DNA of 64,000 nucleotides from an uncultured Acetatifactor sp. (GCA_910580225.1 CAJTXE010000018.1:1-64000); one strand, 5' to 3'. Positions 42,819 through 51,640 are shown, counted from the first letter of the stretch. Notes: generated from the letters alone by a model not told the origin. Numbers and translations are program-made.

Positions 42819-43061
42819 ATGGCAACAAATACTGCACAGGTTGACAACCTTGTTAACTTACTTGACGGCTATGCAACAAAGGGCGGCCATCATCTGAATG
42901 TAAATGTTCTTAACAGAGATATGCTCCTTGATGCTCAGAAGCATCCGGAGAATTATCCTCAGCTGACCATCCGTGTGTCCGGATACGCAGTTAACTTCAT
43001 CAAGCTGACTCCCGAGCAGCAGGCTGACGTTATCTCCCGTACCTTCCATGAGTCAGTATAA
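42819..43061 (+). CDS. grcA: Stand-alone glycyl-radical domain (GrcA/YfiD-like)
   Basis: 80 residues equal to the C-terminal domain of pyruvate formate-lyase: NLLDGYATKGGHHLNVNVLN, YPQLTIRVSGYAVNFIKLTP and QQADVISRTFHESV. The radical Gly is residue 55, 25 residues from the end (26 in E. coli PflB). AAGGAGGAAAATCATT precedes the ATG. E. coli GrcA is a spare for oxygen-damaged PFL; here the core has no domain of its own, so this piece should be essential for catalysis. Confidence 0.93.
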   Translation: MATNTAQVDNLVNLLDGYATKGGHHLNVNVLNRDMLLDAQKHPENYPQLTIRVSGYAVNFIKLTPEQQADVISRTFHESV

Positions 43062-43084
43062 GCCAACGAGTTAGTTGCATGAAA

Positions 43085-43109
43085 CCCCGGGGAGAAATAC
43101 TTCCCGGGG
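43085..43109 (+). terminator. Hairpin between grcA and pflA
   Basis: CCCCGGG (43085-43091) pairs with CCCGGGG (43103-43109), followed only by ATTTCC. Probably a partial terminator or 3' stabiliser that lowers activase expression relative to grcA. Confidence 0.6.
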
Positions 43110-43160
43110 ATTTCCGTAGAGGACTGGACAGTCCCAAACTGTAGAAAGTGTGGTAATCTT

Positions 43161-43928
43161 ATGCAGGGAAGAATTCATTCATTGGAAAGCTTCGGAACCG
43201 TTGACGGTCCTGGTACACGCTTTGTAGTATTTGTACAGGGCTGTCCCATGCGTTGTGCCTACTGTCACAATCCTGATACCTGGGAATTGAATGGCGGTAC
43301 ACTTATGGAGCCTTCCCATATTATCGAGCAATATGAGAAAAATGAAGCCTTTTACGCCAATGGGGGCGGATTGACTGTAACCGGCGGCGAGCCCCTGATG
43401 CAGGTGGATTTTGTAACCGAACTGTTTACCCTGGCCAAGGCGAAAGGGATTCATACCTGCATAGACAGTTCCGGAATCTCTTACAATCCGGACAATGCTC
43501 CGCTATTGGAGAAACTGGATCACCTGATGACCCTCACCGACCTGGTGATGCTGGATATCAAACATATCGATCCGGAGAAACACAGGGAGCTCACTCTGCA
43601 GCCCAACGAGAATATTCTGAAATTTGCCGCATATCTGAATGAAAAACATGTGGATATGTGGATCCGTCATGTGGTGGTTCCCGGGATAACGGACGATGAA
43701 AAATACCTTTTTGATCTGGGTTATTTCATCGGGCAGTTCAGCAATCTGAAGGCCCTTGATGTCCTGCCCTACCACACCATGGGTGAGAAGAAATACGAAA
43801 GCCTGGGTATGGAATACAGGCTGAAGGGGATTCCGGCTATGGATAAGGATAAACTGCTTGACAAGAAAAGAGCAATCCTGGACGGAATCAGGAAAAGAAG
43901 AAATGAGATCCAAAATTTATCAAAATAA
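43161..43928 (+). CDS. pflA: Pyruvate formate-lyase activating enzyme
   Basis: 255 residues. The radical SAM motif CPMRCAYC (about 29-36) is followed by the PFL-activase signature HNPDTW, then TVTGGEPLMQVDFVTELF and IDSSG. With SAM and an electron it abstracts hydrogen from the glycine of the radical domain. The start gives MQGRIHSLESFGTVDGPGTR, the normal family N terminus; the ribosome site is weak. Ferredoxin follows 34 bases later. Confidence 0.95.
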   Translation: MQGRIHSLESFGTVDGPGTRFVVFVQGCPMRCAYCHNPDTWELNGGTLMEPSHIIEQYEKNEAFYANGGGLTVTGGEPLMQVDFVTELFTLAKAKGIHTCIDSSGISYNPDNAPLLEKLDHLMTLTDLVMLDIKHIDPEKHRELTLQPNENILKFAAYLNEKHVDMWIRHVVVPGITDDEKYLFDLGYFIGQFSNLKALDVLPYHTMGEKKYESLGMEYRLKGIPAMDKDKLLDKKRAILDGIRKRRNEIQNLSK

Positions 43929-43962
43929 CAAACTTTTGTGATATCATAAGGAGGATATTATT

Positions 43963-44133
43963 ATGGCATACGTAATCAGCGATGCTTGTGTAGCATGTGG
44001 AGCTTGTGAGTCTCAGTGCCCTGTAGGCGCAATCAGCATGGGAGACGGCAAATTCGAGATCGATCCCGATAAGTGCATCGAGTGCGGTGCATGTGCAGGA
44101 CAGTGCCCTACCGGAGCTATTTCTCAGGGCTAA
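43963..44133 (+). CDS. 2[4Fe-4S] ferredoxin
   Basis: 56 residues. AAGGAGG lies 10 bases before the ATG. Two cluster motifs are visible: CVACGACESQCPVGAI (Cys 9, 12, 15, 19) and CIECGACAGQCPTGAI (Cys 38, 41, 44, 48), the clostridial pattern. Ferredoxins carry low-potential electrons; position right after the activase suggests it may reduce that enzyme's cluster. The operon ends here at a strong terminator. Confidence 0.95.
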   Translation: MAYVISDACVACGACESQCPVGAISMGDGKFEIDPDKCIECGACAGQCPTGAISQG

Positions 44134-44156
44134 AGCCCCGGCAAAGCAGGGATTCC

Positions 44157-44194
44157 AAGGCGCTTCTTTAAAAGAAGCGCCTTTTCTTTTTTTC
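44157..44194. terminator. Terminator of the pyruvate formate-lyase operon, overlapping the next gene's end
   Basis: AAGGCGCTTCTTT (44157-44169) pairs with AAAGAAGCGCCTT (44171-44183), followed by TTCTTTTTTT. On the other strand the same bases encode the last Lys/Arg/Phe codons and stop of the MerR-like gene. Confidence 0.92.
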
Positions 44195-44956
44195 CGGAAC
44201 TGCCAGTCCTTCTTCTTCCTGCGTATTCGTTTCCGGTTTATCCCCTTCTCCTTTTTCCCGATTCTTCTCTGCCTTTTCCCGTCCCAGTCGCTTTGCCTTT
44301 TTCCTCAGCAGCTCGTCCATCTTTTTGAAATGCTCCTCGTCTCGCTGGGCCAGCATCCTGTCCCGGGCCTCTTCCCGTTCTTCCTGCATACGGAACTGAT
44401 AATCCAGCTCCTTGACCACGCTCTCCCTGATCTCTCGACACAGCGTCCTGTTATTTTCCTGCAGCGTCTGGCGAATCAGCTGCTGTAGCAGCCATTGCAG
44501 TCGCCTGGACTTGTCCTCTCTGGACTCCTTAGATTCTGCCGGACGCGCATTTTTGTTGGGAATAATGTCAATTGCCAGTTCTCCCGGCTTCCCACATGTA
44601 TCGTCCTGCCAATCTGTCTCCGTGGATTTTCTGTCCGCTCCTTCCTGCCATTCTGTACCCCTGGGATTTTGGCCTGTTCGGTTCTGCCGCTCTGTCCCAA
44701 TCGACCCGGCATCTCCTACCGACAGCACATCCAGCTTTCCGTCCTTTAATATCATTTTAATCGCTTTCAACTGTAATCCCCTTTCTTTCATACCCTTGAT
44801 CTGCTTGAATCGCTCCACATCCTCTTGTGTATAATAGCGGTGTCCCAATTCATTGCGTTTAATGGGCAGATGCAGCTCATCCTCCCAGTAACGCAGCACA
44901 TGGCTCTCCACTTTTACTTCTTTTGCCGCATCCGAAATCAGCAGATAATTCTCCAT
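44168..44956 (-). CDS. MerR-type HTH regulator with long coiled-coil tail
   Basis: 262 residues. The N-terminal MerR helix-turn-helix has LLISDAAKEVKVESHVLRYW, LGHRYYTQEDVERFKQIKGM and RGLQLKAIKMIL. A repetitive polar linker of about 85 residues (TERQNRTGQNPRGTEWQEG) follows, then a charged coiled coil (about 150-240) and a basic end. The fold resembles RacA-like or phage-type MerR proteins more than metal sensors: no sensor cysteines. Start 44956 has AAAGGAG upstream. It may bind chromosomal DNA or a co-regulator; unknown. Confidence 0.82.
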   Translation of the reverse strand: MENYLLISDAAKEVKVESHVLRYWEDELHLPIKRNELGHRYYTQEDVERFKQIKGMKERGLQLKAIKMILKDGKLDVLSVGDAGSIGTERQNRTGQNPRGTEWQEGADRKSTETDWQDDTCGKPGELAIDIIPNKNARPAESKESREDKSRRLQWLLQQLIRQTLQENNRTLCREIRESVVKELDYQFRMQEEREEARDRMLAQRDEEHFKKMDELLRKKAKRLGREKAEKNREKGEGDKPETNTQEEEGLAVPEKKKRRFF

Positions 44957-45033
44957 TTTCTCTCCTTTCTCAGGTAATATGTAATAAAAAAGAATGAGTA
45001 TATACACTCATCCTCTTTTGTAAAAAACTGTTC

Positions 45034-46374
45034 TTAATCTGTCTGCCTGTGCTCCAGATTTACAAAACGCTGGTACTCCGGCAGCCAGGCCAGCTCTACC
45101 GTGCCAATGGGACCGTTTCTCTGCTTTGCAATGATGATTTCTGCAATGCCTCTTTTGTCCGAATCATGGTTATAATATTCGTCTCGATATATGAACATGA
45201 CCACATCCGCATCCTGCTCTATGGCCCCGGATTCGCGAAGATCCGAAAGCATGGGGCGATGATCCGGCCTCTGCTCCACAGCTCTGGAAAGCTGCGACAA
45301 TGCAATTACAGGCACACTTAACTCCCTGGCCAGAGCCTTCAGGGAACGTGAGATATCGGAAATCTCCTGCTGTCGTGAATCAGATCTGCCGCTGCCGGTC
45401 ATCAACTGCAGGTAATCAATGATAACCATGGACAGATTATGTTCCAGTTTATATTTACGGCATTTGGAACGAAGCTCCCCAATGCTGATACCCGGCGTGT
45501 CATCAATGATCATAGAAGACTTTCCTATGGTACCGGCACTCTCGATCAGCCGTTCCCACTCCTGATCATTCATCTGCCCGGTACGCAGCTTCTGAGAATC
45601 CACGTTGGATTCCATGGAAAACATACGGTTTACCAGCTGCTCCTTACTCATTTCCAGACTGAAAATTGCCAGTGTCAGATTCTTCTTTAACGCCACATGA
45701 TGGGCAATGTTCAGCTCAAATGCTGTCTTTCCCATGGAAGGACGGGCAGCAATGAGAATCAAATCCGAAGGCTGCATCCCTGCTGTCCGGTAATCCAGAT
45801 CCAGAAAACCGGTGGGGATTCCGGTAACACTCCCCTTATTCTTCGCCGCAAATTCAATCTTGTCCATGGCCTTCATAACTACCTGACGAATGGGAACATA
45901 GGAATCCGTGGAGCGGCGCTGTACCAGCTGGAAAACACGTTTTTCCGTATCTTCCAGAATGTATTCCAGTGTTTCCTTTCCGCTGTAGCAAGTATTTGCG
46001 ATCTCCTCGTTCAAACGGATCAGCCTGCGCAGAGTGGCCTTCTCAGAAACGATATTTGCATACCGCTTAATGTTCGCCGAAGTGATCGGCGCATTCAGAA
46101 TTTCCCGCATGAACTCCAGGCTGCTGACCTCTGGCGGTACATCCTTTGTCCTCAGGCGATCCTGGAGTGTAACCAGATCCACAGGACTTCCGCTGTCATG
46201 CAACTCACATATGGTGTCAAACAGGATCCCATATTGCTTATGATAGAAATCCTCTCCTGTCAGCAGCTCGGACGCCGCTACAACGGCATCCTGATCCATC
46301 AGCATGGCACCGATCACAGATTGTTCCGCCTCCAGATTGTGAGGCAATATTCTTTTCAGTACATTTTCTTCCAT
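45034..46374 (-). CDS. dnaB: Replicative DNA helicase DnaB
   Basis: 446 residues. The N-terminal domain has LPHNLEAEQSVIGAMLMDQD and the RecA-like motor has ARPSMGKTAFELNIA (Walker A) and MVIIDYLQLM (Walker B). The C-terminal loops RESGAIEQDADVVMFIYRDE and KQRNGPIGTVELAW are intact. The hexamer unwinds DNA at the fork. It begins seven bases after rplI, a conserved pairing in Firmicutes. Confidence 0.97.
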   Translation of the reverse strand: MEENVLKRILPHNLEAEQSVIGAMLMDQDAVVAASELLTGEDFYHKQYGILFDTICELHDSGSPVDLVTLQDRLRTKDVPPEVSSLEFMREILNAPITSANIKRYANIVSEKATLRRLIRLNEEIANTCYSGKETLEYILEDTEKRVFQLVQRRSTDSYVPIRQVVMKAMDKIEFAAKNKGSVTGIPTGFLDLDYRTAGMQPSDLILIAARPSMGKTAFELNIAHHVALKKNLTLAIFSLEMSKEQLVNRMFSMESNVDSQKLRTGQMNDQEWERLIESAGTIGKSSMIIDDTPGISIGELRSKCRKYKLEHNLSMVIIDYLQLMTGSGRSDSRQQEISDISRSLKALARELSVPVIALSQLSRAVEQRPDHRPMLSDLRESGAIEQDADVVMFIYRDEYYNHDSDKRGIAEIIIAKQRNGPIGTVELAWLPEYQRFVNLEHRQTD

Positions 46375-46381
46375 AAAGGCC

Positions 46382-46828
46382 TCAGCTCTCCACAACCTTT
46401 ACTGTCAATTTCCCTGTCACCTGGGAATGCAGTTTGATGCTTATCTCATAAGAACCAAAATTCTTGAGATTCTCCGGAAGCAAAATCTTTTTCTTATCGA
46501 TCTCTATATTATGCTGTTCCATACATGCTGCCGCAATTTCCTTGCTGGATACGGACCCGAAAGTCCTGCCTCCTTCTCCTGCCTTAATCTTTACAATCAC
46601 CTGCTTCGGCTCTAATTCTGCTGCCAATGCTTTTGCGGCATCCAACTGCTCTTTTGCAATTCTGTCCTCGTTGGCCTTGTGAAGCTTTAGATCATTCAGG
46701 TTCTTCGAAGTAGCCTCCACACCGATTTTTTTCGGCAGAATATAATTCCTGGCATACCCTTCGCTGGCCTCGATGATATCCCCCTTTTTGCCCAGTTTTT
46801 TCTCATCCTGTAATAATATTATCTTCAT
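46382..46828 (-). CDS. rplI: 50S ribosomal protein L9
   Basis: 148 residues with the L9 signature KKLGKKGDIIEASEGYARNY, LPKKIGVEAT, a long connecting helix and the C-terminal rRNA-binding domain (GRTFGSVSSKEIAAAC). Lies between gdpP and dnaB with short gaps. Confidence 0.97.
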   Translation of the reverse strand: MKIILLQDEKKLGKKGDIIEASEGYARNYILPKKIGVEATSKNLNDLKLHKANEDRIAKEQLDAAKALAAELEPKQVIVKIKAGEGGRTFGSVSSKEIAAACMEQHNIEIDKKKILLPENLKNFGSYEISIKLHSQVTGKLTVKVVES

Positions 46829-46851
46829 ACCGTAAATCCCTTCTTTCTAAA

Positions 46852-48900
46852 CTATATCTCACCGGCCTCCAGCATACTGTCAACGGTACGCTTTAATACG
46901 CCGATGGCCTCAATAATACCCGTTCCTTCCATCTGACAGGCGGCTGTATTTAAATGGCCTCCTCCGCCCATGCGCTCCATGATCAACTGCACATTCACCT
47001 CATCTATAGACCGGGCGCTGATATAAATCTTCCCCTGATAATCCGTCAGAACAAAACTCGCCTTGATTCCTCTGATATTCAGCAGTTCATTCGCTGCCTG
47101 GGCGCCGATAATGGTCGGACTGGGCAGATCATCTGCTGTACAGACAGAAATTGCGAAATATTGTTTATATATTTCTGCCTGACTGACAGCATCCGCTTTC
47201 GCCTTATACCCCTGTGCATCTTCTCTGAAAAGCTTGCGCACCCTTGTCACATCCGCACCGCTTCGGCGCAGAAAAGCCGCAGCCTCAAAGGTTCTCACCC
47301 CTGTTTTGATCATAAAATTATTGGTATCAATCATAATTCCGGAGTACATGCAGTCTGCCTCCTCCGGGCGGATCCTGATATTATCGTAAATATACTGAAG
47401 GATCTCTGACACCATCTCACAGGTGGATGACGCATAGGGTTCCACATAGGAAAGCGTGGCATTCTCAATCGTCTCTGCCCCCTGCCTGTGATGATCCAGG
47501 ACCACCACGGATTTACAAAACTTCAAAAGCTCCGGGCACTCCGTTATGGAAGGCTTATTCACATCCACCACCACCAAAACAGTATTGCTCCCTGCTGACT
47601 CTATGGCCTGCTGATTGCCTATAATCATATCACCATATTCCTGATTGCTCCCGAACAGTTCCACTGTAGGCTGAATGGCCGGAATCACTTCGTTCAGAAC
47701 AATATGCGCTTTGCGCCCCAGCGTCAGAGCAATCCTGTAAATTCCCACCGCAGCACCAAAACTATCTGCATCCGGCATTCTGTGCCCCATCACCAGCACC
47801 TGGTCCTTGCTGGTAATGATCTCCCGCAGCGCCTGTGCCTTTACCCTGGCTTTTACACGGGTATTTTTTTCCACCTGCTGACTCTTGCCACCGTAATATG
47901 TAATGCTTTCCGGTGTCTTGATTACGGCCTGGTCACCGCCCCGTCCCAGCGCCAGGTCTATGGCATTGCGGGAAAATTCATAATTCTGTGCATAAGTCAG
48001 CCCATCCAGCCCCACACCAATACTGATGGTCACAGCCATTTCATTGCCGATATTGACCATCTTAACCTCTTCCAGCAGGTCAAAACGAGACTCCTGTAAC
48101 TGAGATACCACACGTTTACGCATGATCACCAGGTACTTGTCCTTTTCCAGCTTCTTACAGATACCATCAAATGCAGAGATATATTTGTTGACCTTTCTGT
48201 CGATCAGTGCGATCAGCAGGGAACGACGCACTTCTTCCACCCCATCCAGGGCCTCATCATAATTATCCAGATAGATCATTCCTACCGCCAGGCTCTGGTC
48301 ATCCACTTCCTGCAGCGCAATGCGCAGAGCAGTCTCGTCATAGAGATATACTGCAGTCAGATATCCCTCATACCCATCAGCATCTATCATATCACTGTGA
48401 TCTGCCATTTCATCCAGAGATATCTTTTTAAACTTTGCCACATATTCGTTTCCTTCATATTCCAGTTCATATTGTGCCTCGTCCACACCGCTGTTATCCG
48501 GCAGACGGTCTCTGGTAATTGTGGGAAACAGGGAGGTAATGGATTTTTTGTAACCCTTTGGCTGATGTACAATATTCTCAAAAGCAGCATTTGTCCACAT
48601 CACCTTTCCGTTTTCATCCAGAAGAGCATAGGGCAGGTCCAGCTCTCTCAGCAGCTTCCGCTGTATCTGTCCATATTCCGTGGCAAAGCTGATAAGTTCA
48701 TTCATGATGACAGGCTTGTTATAAAAATACAAGGATAAAGTGATTGCAAAATAAAATATAATATATCCGGCCAGGAATGCACCTGCCCGAACGTCCATTA
48801 CAAACACGGCAACATCCACCACACCAAGAAGCACACCCAAATAAATACAAAACTGTATATACGTCTTGATGCGGCCCTTCAATTTAATTCTTTTTTTCAT
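46852..48900 (-). CDS. gdpP: Cyclic-di-AMP phosphodiesterase GdpP
   Basis: 682 residues. Two membrane helices (about 15-60), a PAS domain (about 85-150), a degenerate GGDEF (about 175-310), then DHH-DHHA1: GHRMPDADSFGAAVGI (the DHH-like first motif), LVVVDVNKP, VVLDHHRQG and a final GGGGHLNTAAC. GdpP hydrolyses c-di-AMP to pApA and so affects wall stress and potassium balance. Start 48900 follows GAGGTATCCAT; the upstream extension to 48984 is not conserved-looking. Confidence 0.94.
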   Translation of the reverse strand: MKKRIKLKGRIKTYIQFCIYLGVLLGVVDVAVFVMDVRAGAFLAGYIIFYFAITLSLYFYNKPVIMNELISFATEYGQIQRKLLRELDLPYALLDENGKVMWTNAAFENIVHQPKGYKKSITSLFPTITRDRLPDNSGVDEAQYELEYEGNEYVAKFKKISLDEMADHSDMIDADGYEGYLTAVYLYDETALRIALQEVDDQSLAVGMIYLDNYDEALDGVEEVRRSLLIALIDRKVNKYISAFDGICKKLEKDKYLVIMRKRVVSQLQESRFDLLEEVKMVNIGNEMAVTISIGVGLDGLTYAQNYEFSRNAIDLALGRGGDQAVIKTPESITYYGGKSQQVEKNTRVKARVKAQALREIITSKDQVLVMGHRMPDADSFGAAVGIYRIALTLGRKAHIVLNEVIPAIQPTVELFGSNQEYGDMIIGNQQAIESAGSNTVLVVVDVNKPSITECPELLKFCKSVVVLDHHRQGAETIENATLSYVEPYASSTCEMVSEILQYIYDNIRIRPEEADCMYSGIMIDTNNFMIKTGVRTFEAAAFLRRSGADVTRVRKLFREDAQGYKAKADAVSQAEIYKQYFAISVCTADDLPSPTIIGAQAANELLNIRGIKASFVLTDYQGKIYISARSIDEVNVQLIMERMGGGGHLNTAACQMEGTGIIEAIGVLKRTVDSMLEAGEI

Positions 48901-49025
48901 ATGGATACCTCGCAGAGCTTTAGATTTCTCCCTGCTGTTTCTTCCTAAGGAGCCGGGAAACAGGTCCTTACTATCAGATTGCAATATATATACTTAGCAT
49001 ACAGATAGAGTACGCCCATGGAAAC

Positions 49026-49034
49026 ATTATAGCA
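49026..49034 (-). promoter_or_regulatory. Extended -10 promoter of the gdpP-rplI-dnaB group
   Basis: TGCTATAAT on the minus strand is an extended -10; the -35 region is weak. About 125 bases upstream of gdpP and after the rpsR terminator. Confidence 0.5.
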
Positions 49035-49103
49035 TACTCTTCGGCACTATGCCACAATTTAATTTGTCTAAAGTGGGAATGTTTTGTAGAAACGAATGAT
49101 TTT

Positions 49104-49145
49104 ATACAAAAGACCAACTGCCCGTTGGGGCAGCTGGCCTTTTTC
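49104..49145 (-). terminator. Intrinsic terminator of rpsF-ssb-rpsR
   Basis: On the minus strand GGCCAGCTGCCC pairs with GGGCAGTTGGTC around a CAAC loop (49112-49139), followed by TTTTGT. Confidence 0.85.
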
Positions 49146-49166
49146 TCTTAATACATTGTGCTGTCA

Positions 49167-49430
49167 CTAATCCTGAACATACGGCATCAGTGCAACGTGA
49201 CGCGCCCTCTTGATCGCCACTGTAAGAGCTCTCTGATGCTTCGCGCAGTTGCCGGTGATACGGCGGGGAAGGATCTTGCCTCTCTCTGAAACGTATCTCT
49301 TTAACTTGTTGGTATCTTTGTAGTCAATCAAATTATCCTTACCGCAGAATACACAAACCTTTCTCTTTCTGCGGACTCCGCCCCTCTTTCTCATAGGGCC
49401 GTCAGGTTTCTCTGCCTTATTAAAAGCCAT
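49167..49430 (-). CDS. rpsR: 30S ribosomal protein S18
   Basis: 87 residues. Core: KRKVCVFCGKDNLIDYKDTN, LKRYVSERGKILPRRITGNC and HQRALTVAIKRARHVALMPY. The Cys residues (CVFC, NC) suggest a zinc-binding S18. Start 49430 follows AGGAGG. Confidence 0.97.
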   Translation of the reverse strand: MAFNKAEKPDGPMRKRGGVRRKRKVCVFCGKDNLIDYKDTNKLKRYVSERGKILPRRITGNCAKHQRALTVAIKRARHVALMPYVQD

Positions 49431-49483
49431 GTCGCTGCCTCCTGTCATACTTAATCAAAATTTACCGAAAACGTAGTAGGAAC

Positions 49484-49975
49484 TTAATTAAACGGCAACT
49501 CCTCATCAATCCCGTCAGGGATATTCATAAAACCGTCTGCGGCACCGGACGCCGCAGGTGTGTTGCCGCCGCTCTGAAAGCCGCCGTTGTTAAAACCGCC
49601 CCCATTATTGTTATAACCGCCGGCATTACCGCCATACCCATTCCCGGCAGATGCATTCTTGCTCTCTGCAAATTCAATCTCATCCACCATGATACGGACA
49701 CTGTAAACCATCTGCCCATCCTTGTTGGTGTAATTGTCATTCTGCACTCTGCCGCTTAAAACAATTTTGATCCCCTTGTGCAGATATCTCTCGACAAATT
49801 CAGCCTGCTTACCAAATGCGGTGCAGTTGAAAAAATCCGCATCCGGCTCACCTTCCCGTTTAAACCGCCTGTCCACTGCAACGGAAAAACGCGCTACGGC
49901 CGTCTGGCTGGCGCCCTGTGAATATCTGACCTCCGGATCCCTGGTTAAACGTCCCATAAGAATTACTTTATTCAT
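49484..49975 (-). CDS. ssb: Single-stranded DNA-binding protein
   Basis: 163 residues. OB fold with MNKVILMGRLTRDPEVRYSQ, FNCTAFGKQAEFVERYLHKG and VVMRIMVDEIEF-like strands, then a Gly/Asn-rich linker (from about 110) and the acidic protein-interaction tip DEELPFN. Co-transcribed with rpsF and rpsR. Confidence 0.97.
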   Translation of the reverse strand: MNKVILMGRLTRDPEVRYSQGASQTAVARFSVAVDRRFKREGEPDADFFNCTAFGKQAEFVERYLHKGIKIVLSGRVQNDNYTNKDGQMVYSVRIMVDEIEFAESKNASAGNGYGGNAGGYNNNGGGFNNGGFQSGGNTPAASGAADGFMNIPDGIDEELPFN

Positions 49976-49996
49976 AGTTTACTTCTCGCTTTCTAA

Positions 49997-50287
49997 TTAA
50001 GCCTCGTCCTGTCTGACAATCAGATATCTGATCACATTATCCATAATACGGACACGGCTCTCGATTTCGATCGGAGCAGTACTCTCAGCATCAAATCTGA
50101 TGAAGTAATAGAAAGCCTCTTTCATCTTGCGGACTTCATAGGCAAGTCTCTTCTTGCCCCAATCGTCCACCTCTGTGATGACGCCGCCAAATCTCTCAAT
50201 AAGAGCTTTGCACCTGTCAACAACAGCCGCTCTCTCTTCGTCTTCAATTCTGGCAGACACGACTACGGCTAATTCGTACTTATTCAT
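49997..50287 (-). CDS. rpsF: 30S ribosomal protein S6
   Basis: 96 residues: MNKYELAVVVSARIEDEERA, GGVITEVDDWGKKRLAYEV, AFYYFIRFDA and IRYLIVRQD. Start 50287 follows GGAGGTAACAAGC. The 75-base leader may hold the S6:S18 autoregulatory site but I could not draw it confidently. Confidence 0.97.
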   Translation of the reverse strand: MNKYELAVVVSARIEDEERAAVVDRCKALIERFGGVITEVDDWGKKRLAYEVRKMKEAFYYFIRFDAESTAPIEIESRVRIMDNVIRYLIVRQDEA

Positions 50288-50357
50288 GCTTGTTACCTCC
50301 TTTTGGTCTCTGGCCCGTACGCAATACGAGCAAGGAATTGATTCATCACAGATAGGT

Positions 50358-50386
50358 ATGATAGCATAAATTTCCTGTAATTTCAA
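50358..50386 (-). promoter_or_regulatory. Sigma-A promoter of the rpsF operon
   Basis: TTGAAA (50381-50386) and TATCAT (50358-50363) with a 17-base spacer and TGC before the -10, which makes it stronger. Confidence 0.75.
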
Positions 50387-50485
50387 GTGTTTTTTTGCCT
50401 GTTTTCCGATTTTATTTGCTCTTTCTGCTCCTCTTATCTGCCCTTTCCAATCTGTCCCCTTAACGGCGGCCGCCCGCTTCTTCTG

Positions 50486-50659
50486 TTATAAAATTTCTCT
50501 GACGCTTTTCTCCAGGAGCCTTCTGGAAATCATTATCTGGTGGCCACAGCCTTTGCACTTCAGACGAAAATCCGCTCCGGAACGCAGCACCTCCCATTCC
50601 TTGCTCCCACAGGGATGCTGCTTTTTTAATCTAACCACATCTCCCACATTGATATCCAT
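50486..50659 (-). CDS. DUF951 small zinc-ribbon-like protein
   Basis: 57 residues: MDINVGDVVRLKKQHPCGSK, WEVLRSGADFRLKCKGCGHQ, then a basic C terminus. The Cys residues (PCG, CKGCG) suggest metal binding. DUF951 genes commonly lie near rpsF or ychF in Firmicutes; function unknown. Start 50659 has GGAGGAGAAGAG upstream. Confidence 0.9.
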   Translation of the reverse strand: MDINVGDVVRLKKQHPCGSKEWEVLRSGADFRLKCKGCGHQIMISRRLLEKSVREIL

Positions 50660-50791
50660 CTCTTCTCCTCCACCTTTTAATCGCTTTGCCTTCCGCCTGT
50701 TCCTGTCCTTCCCGCTCAAACACTTCCCGAAACTTCACATATGTAATGCGCACAGCATGTGCGCTCCATCCTTCCCCTGACCAAGGTTCCT

Positions 50792-51640
50792 CTACAAATT
50801 CCCCACCCAGAAATCCTTGAGCACCCCAAAGAATTCCCGAAGCAGATTATTGGGGGCCATTCCCAGCACGGACTCGGCAGCCAGACCTTCCACATCCCCA
50901 TACCCCTGCTTTTTAGCAATGCCAAGTGCACGAAACATATGAAAATTATTGGTCACAATCACTACACTGTCCTGCTGCTGATTCAGATAGTGCGCGCTGA
51001 ATACCAGATTTTCGTAAGTATTGGAAGACTGATTCTCCACAATAATACGCTCCGGAGCAATGCCCACTGCCACCAGATAATCCCGCATTCCTTCCGCCTC
51101 TGGTATGCTTTCATTGCTCCCCTGGCCGCCGGATACAATCACCTGTGTATCTGGATTCCCTGCGAGATAATCTGCTGCCTGGTCCAACCGTCTGCGCAGG
51201 ACTTCGCTGGGACCTGATGCCTTCCACTGGGCCCCCAGCACAATCAAATAATCCGCTCCCGGACTTGCCTGTGCATGATACTGACTCAAAATCATACCTT
51301 CCACCCCACAGAACAGAAGCAGACCAAAACAAAAGATCCCCAGCCCGCAGAACTTGATCCATCCCGGCAGGGCCAGCATCAACTTCTCGTTGTGAAACAT
51401 GGCACTCAGCAGGATACACATCACACCGATGCCGCCCCACAGCAGAAAAAAATATGTGCCGAAGCCCGCCAGCGCAATTCCGGAACAGTAAAGGAGACTG
51501 GCAGCTCCCGTGATTCCCAAAACGCGGGACGGGATGGCATAACGCTTCAGCTTCCGTCCTCTTTTCTGCAGTTGAATGATTCTCCGGCTCCTCTCCAGAG
51601 GAACCAGGTCTTCTCTGTCATTTCTTCTCCGTGTATTCAA
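50792..51640 (-). CDS. YdcF/ElyC-like DUF218 membrane protein
   Basis: 282 residues with four hydrophobic helices in the first 120 residues, then a DUF218 domain: ADYLIVLGAQWKASGPSEVL, VIVSGGQGSNESIPEAEGMR, IIVENQSSNTYENLVFSA and VIVTNNFHMFRALGIAKKQG. Family members affect envelope polymers. The start is TTG at 51640 behind GAGGTAACGAA; this gives the full basic N terminus. Confidence 0.88.
   Translation of the reverse strand: MNTRRRNDREDLVPLERSRRIIQLQKRGRKLKRYAIPSRVLGITGAASLLYCSGIALAGFGTYFFLLWGGIGVMCILLSAMFHNEKLMLALPGWIKFCGLGIFCFGLLLFCGVEGMILSQYHAQASPGADYLIVLGAQWKASGPSEVLRRRLDQAADYLAGNPDTQVIVSGGQGSNESIPEAEGMRDYLVAVGIAPERIIVENQSSNTYENLVFSAHYLNQQQDSVVIVTNNFHMFRALGIAKKQGYGDVEGLAAESVLGMAPNNLLREFFGVLKDFWVGNL

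Noticed and set aside
50288..50357. S6:S18 leader RNA
   Set aside because: A CGTA/TACG pairing is visible, but the conserved loop of that motif could not be identified with confidence.
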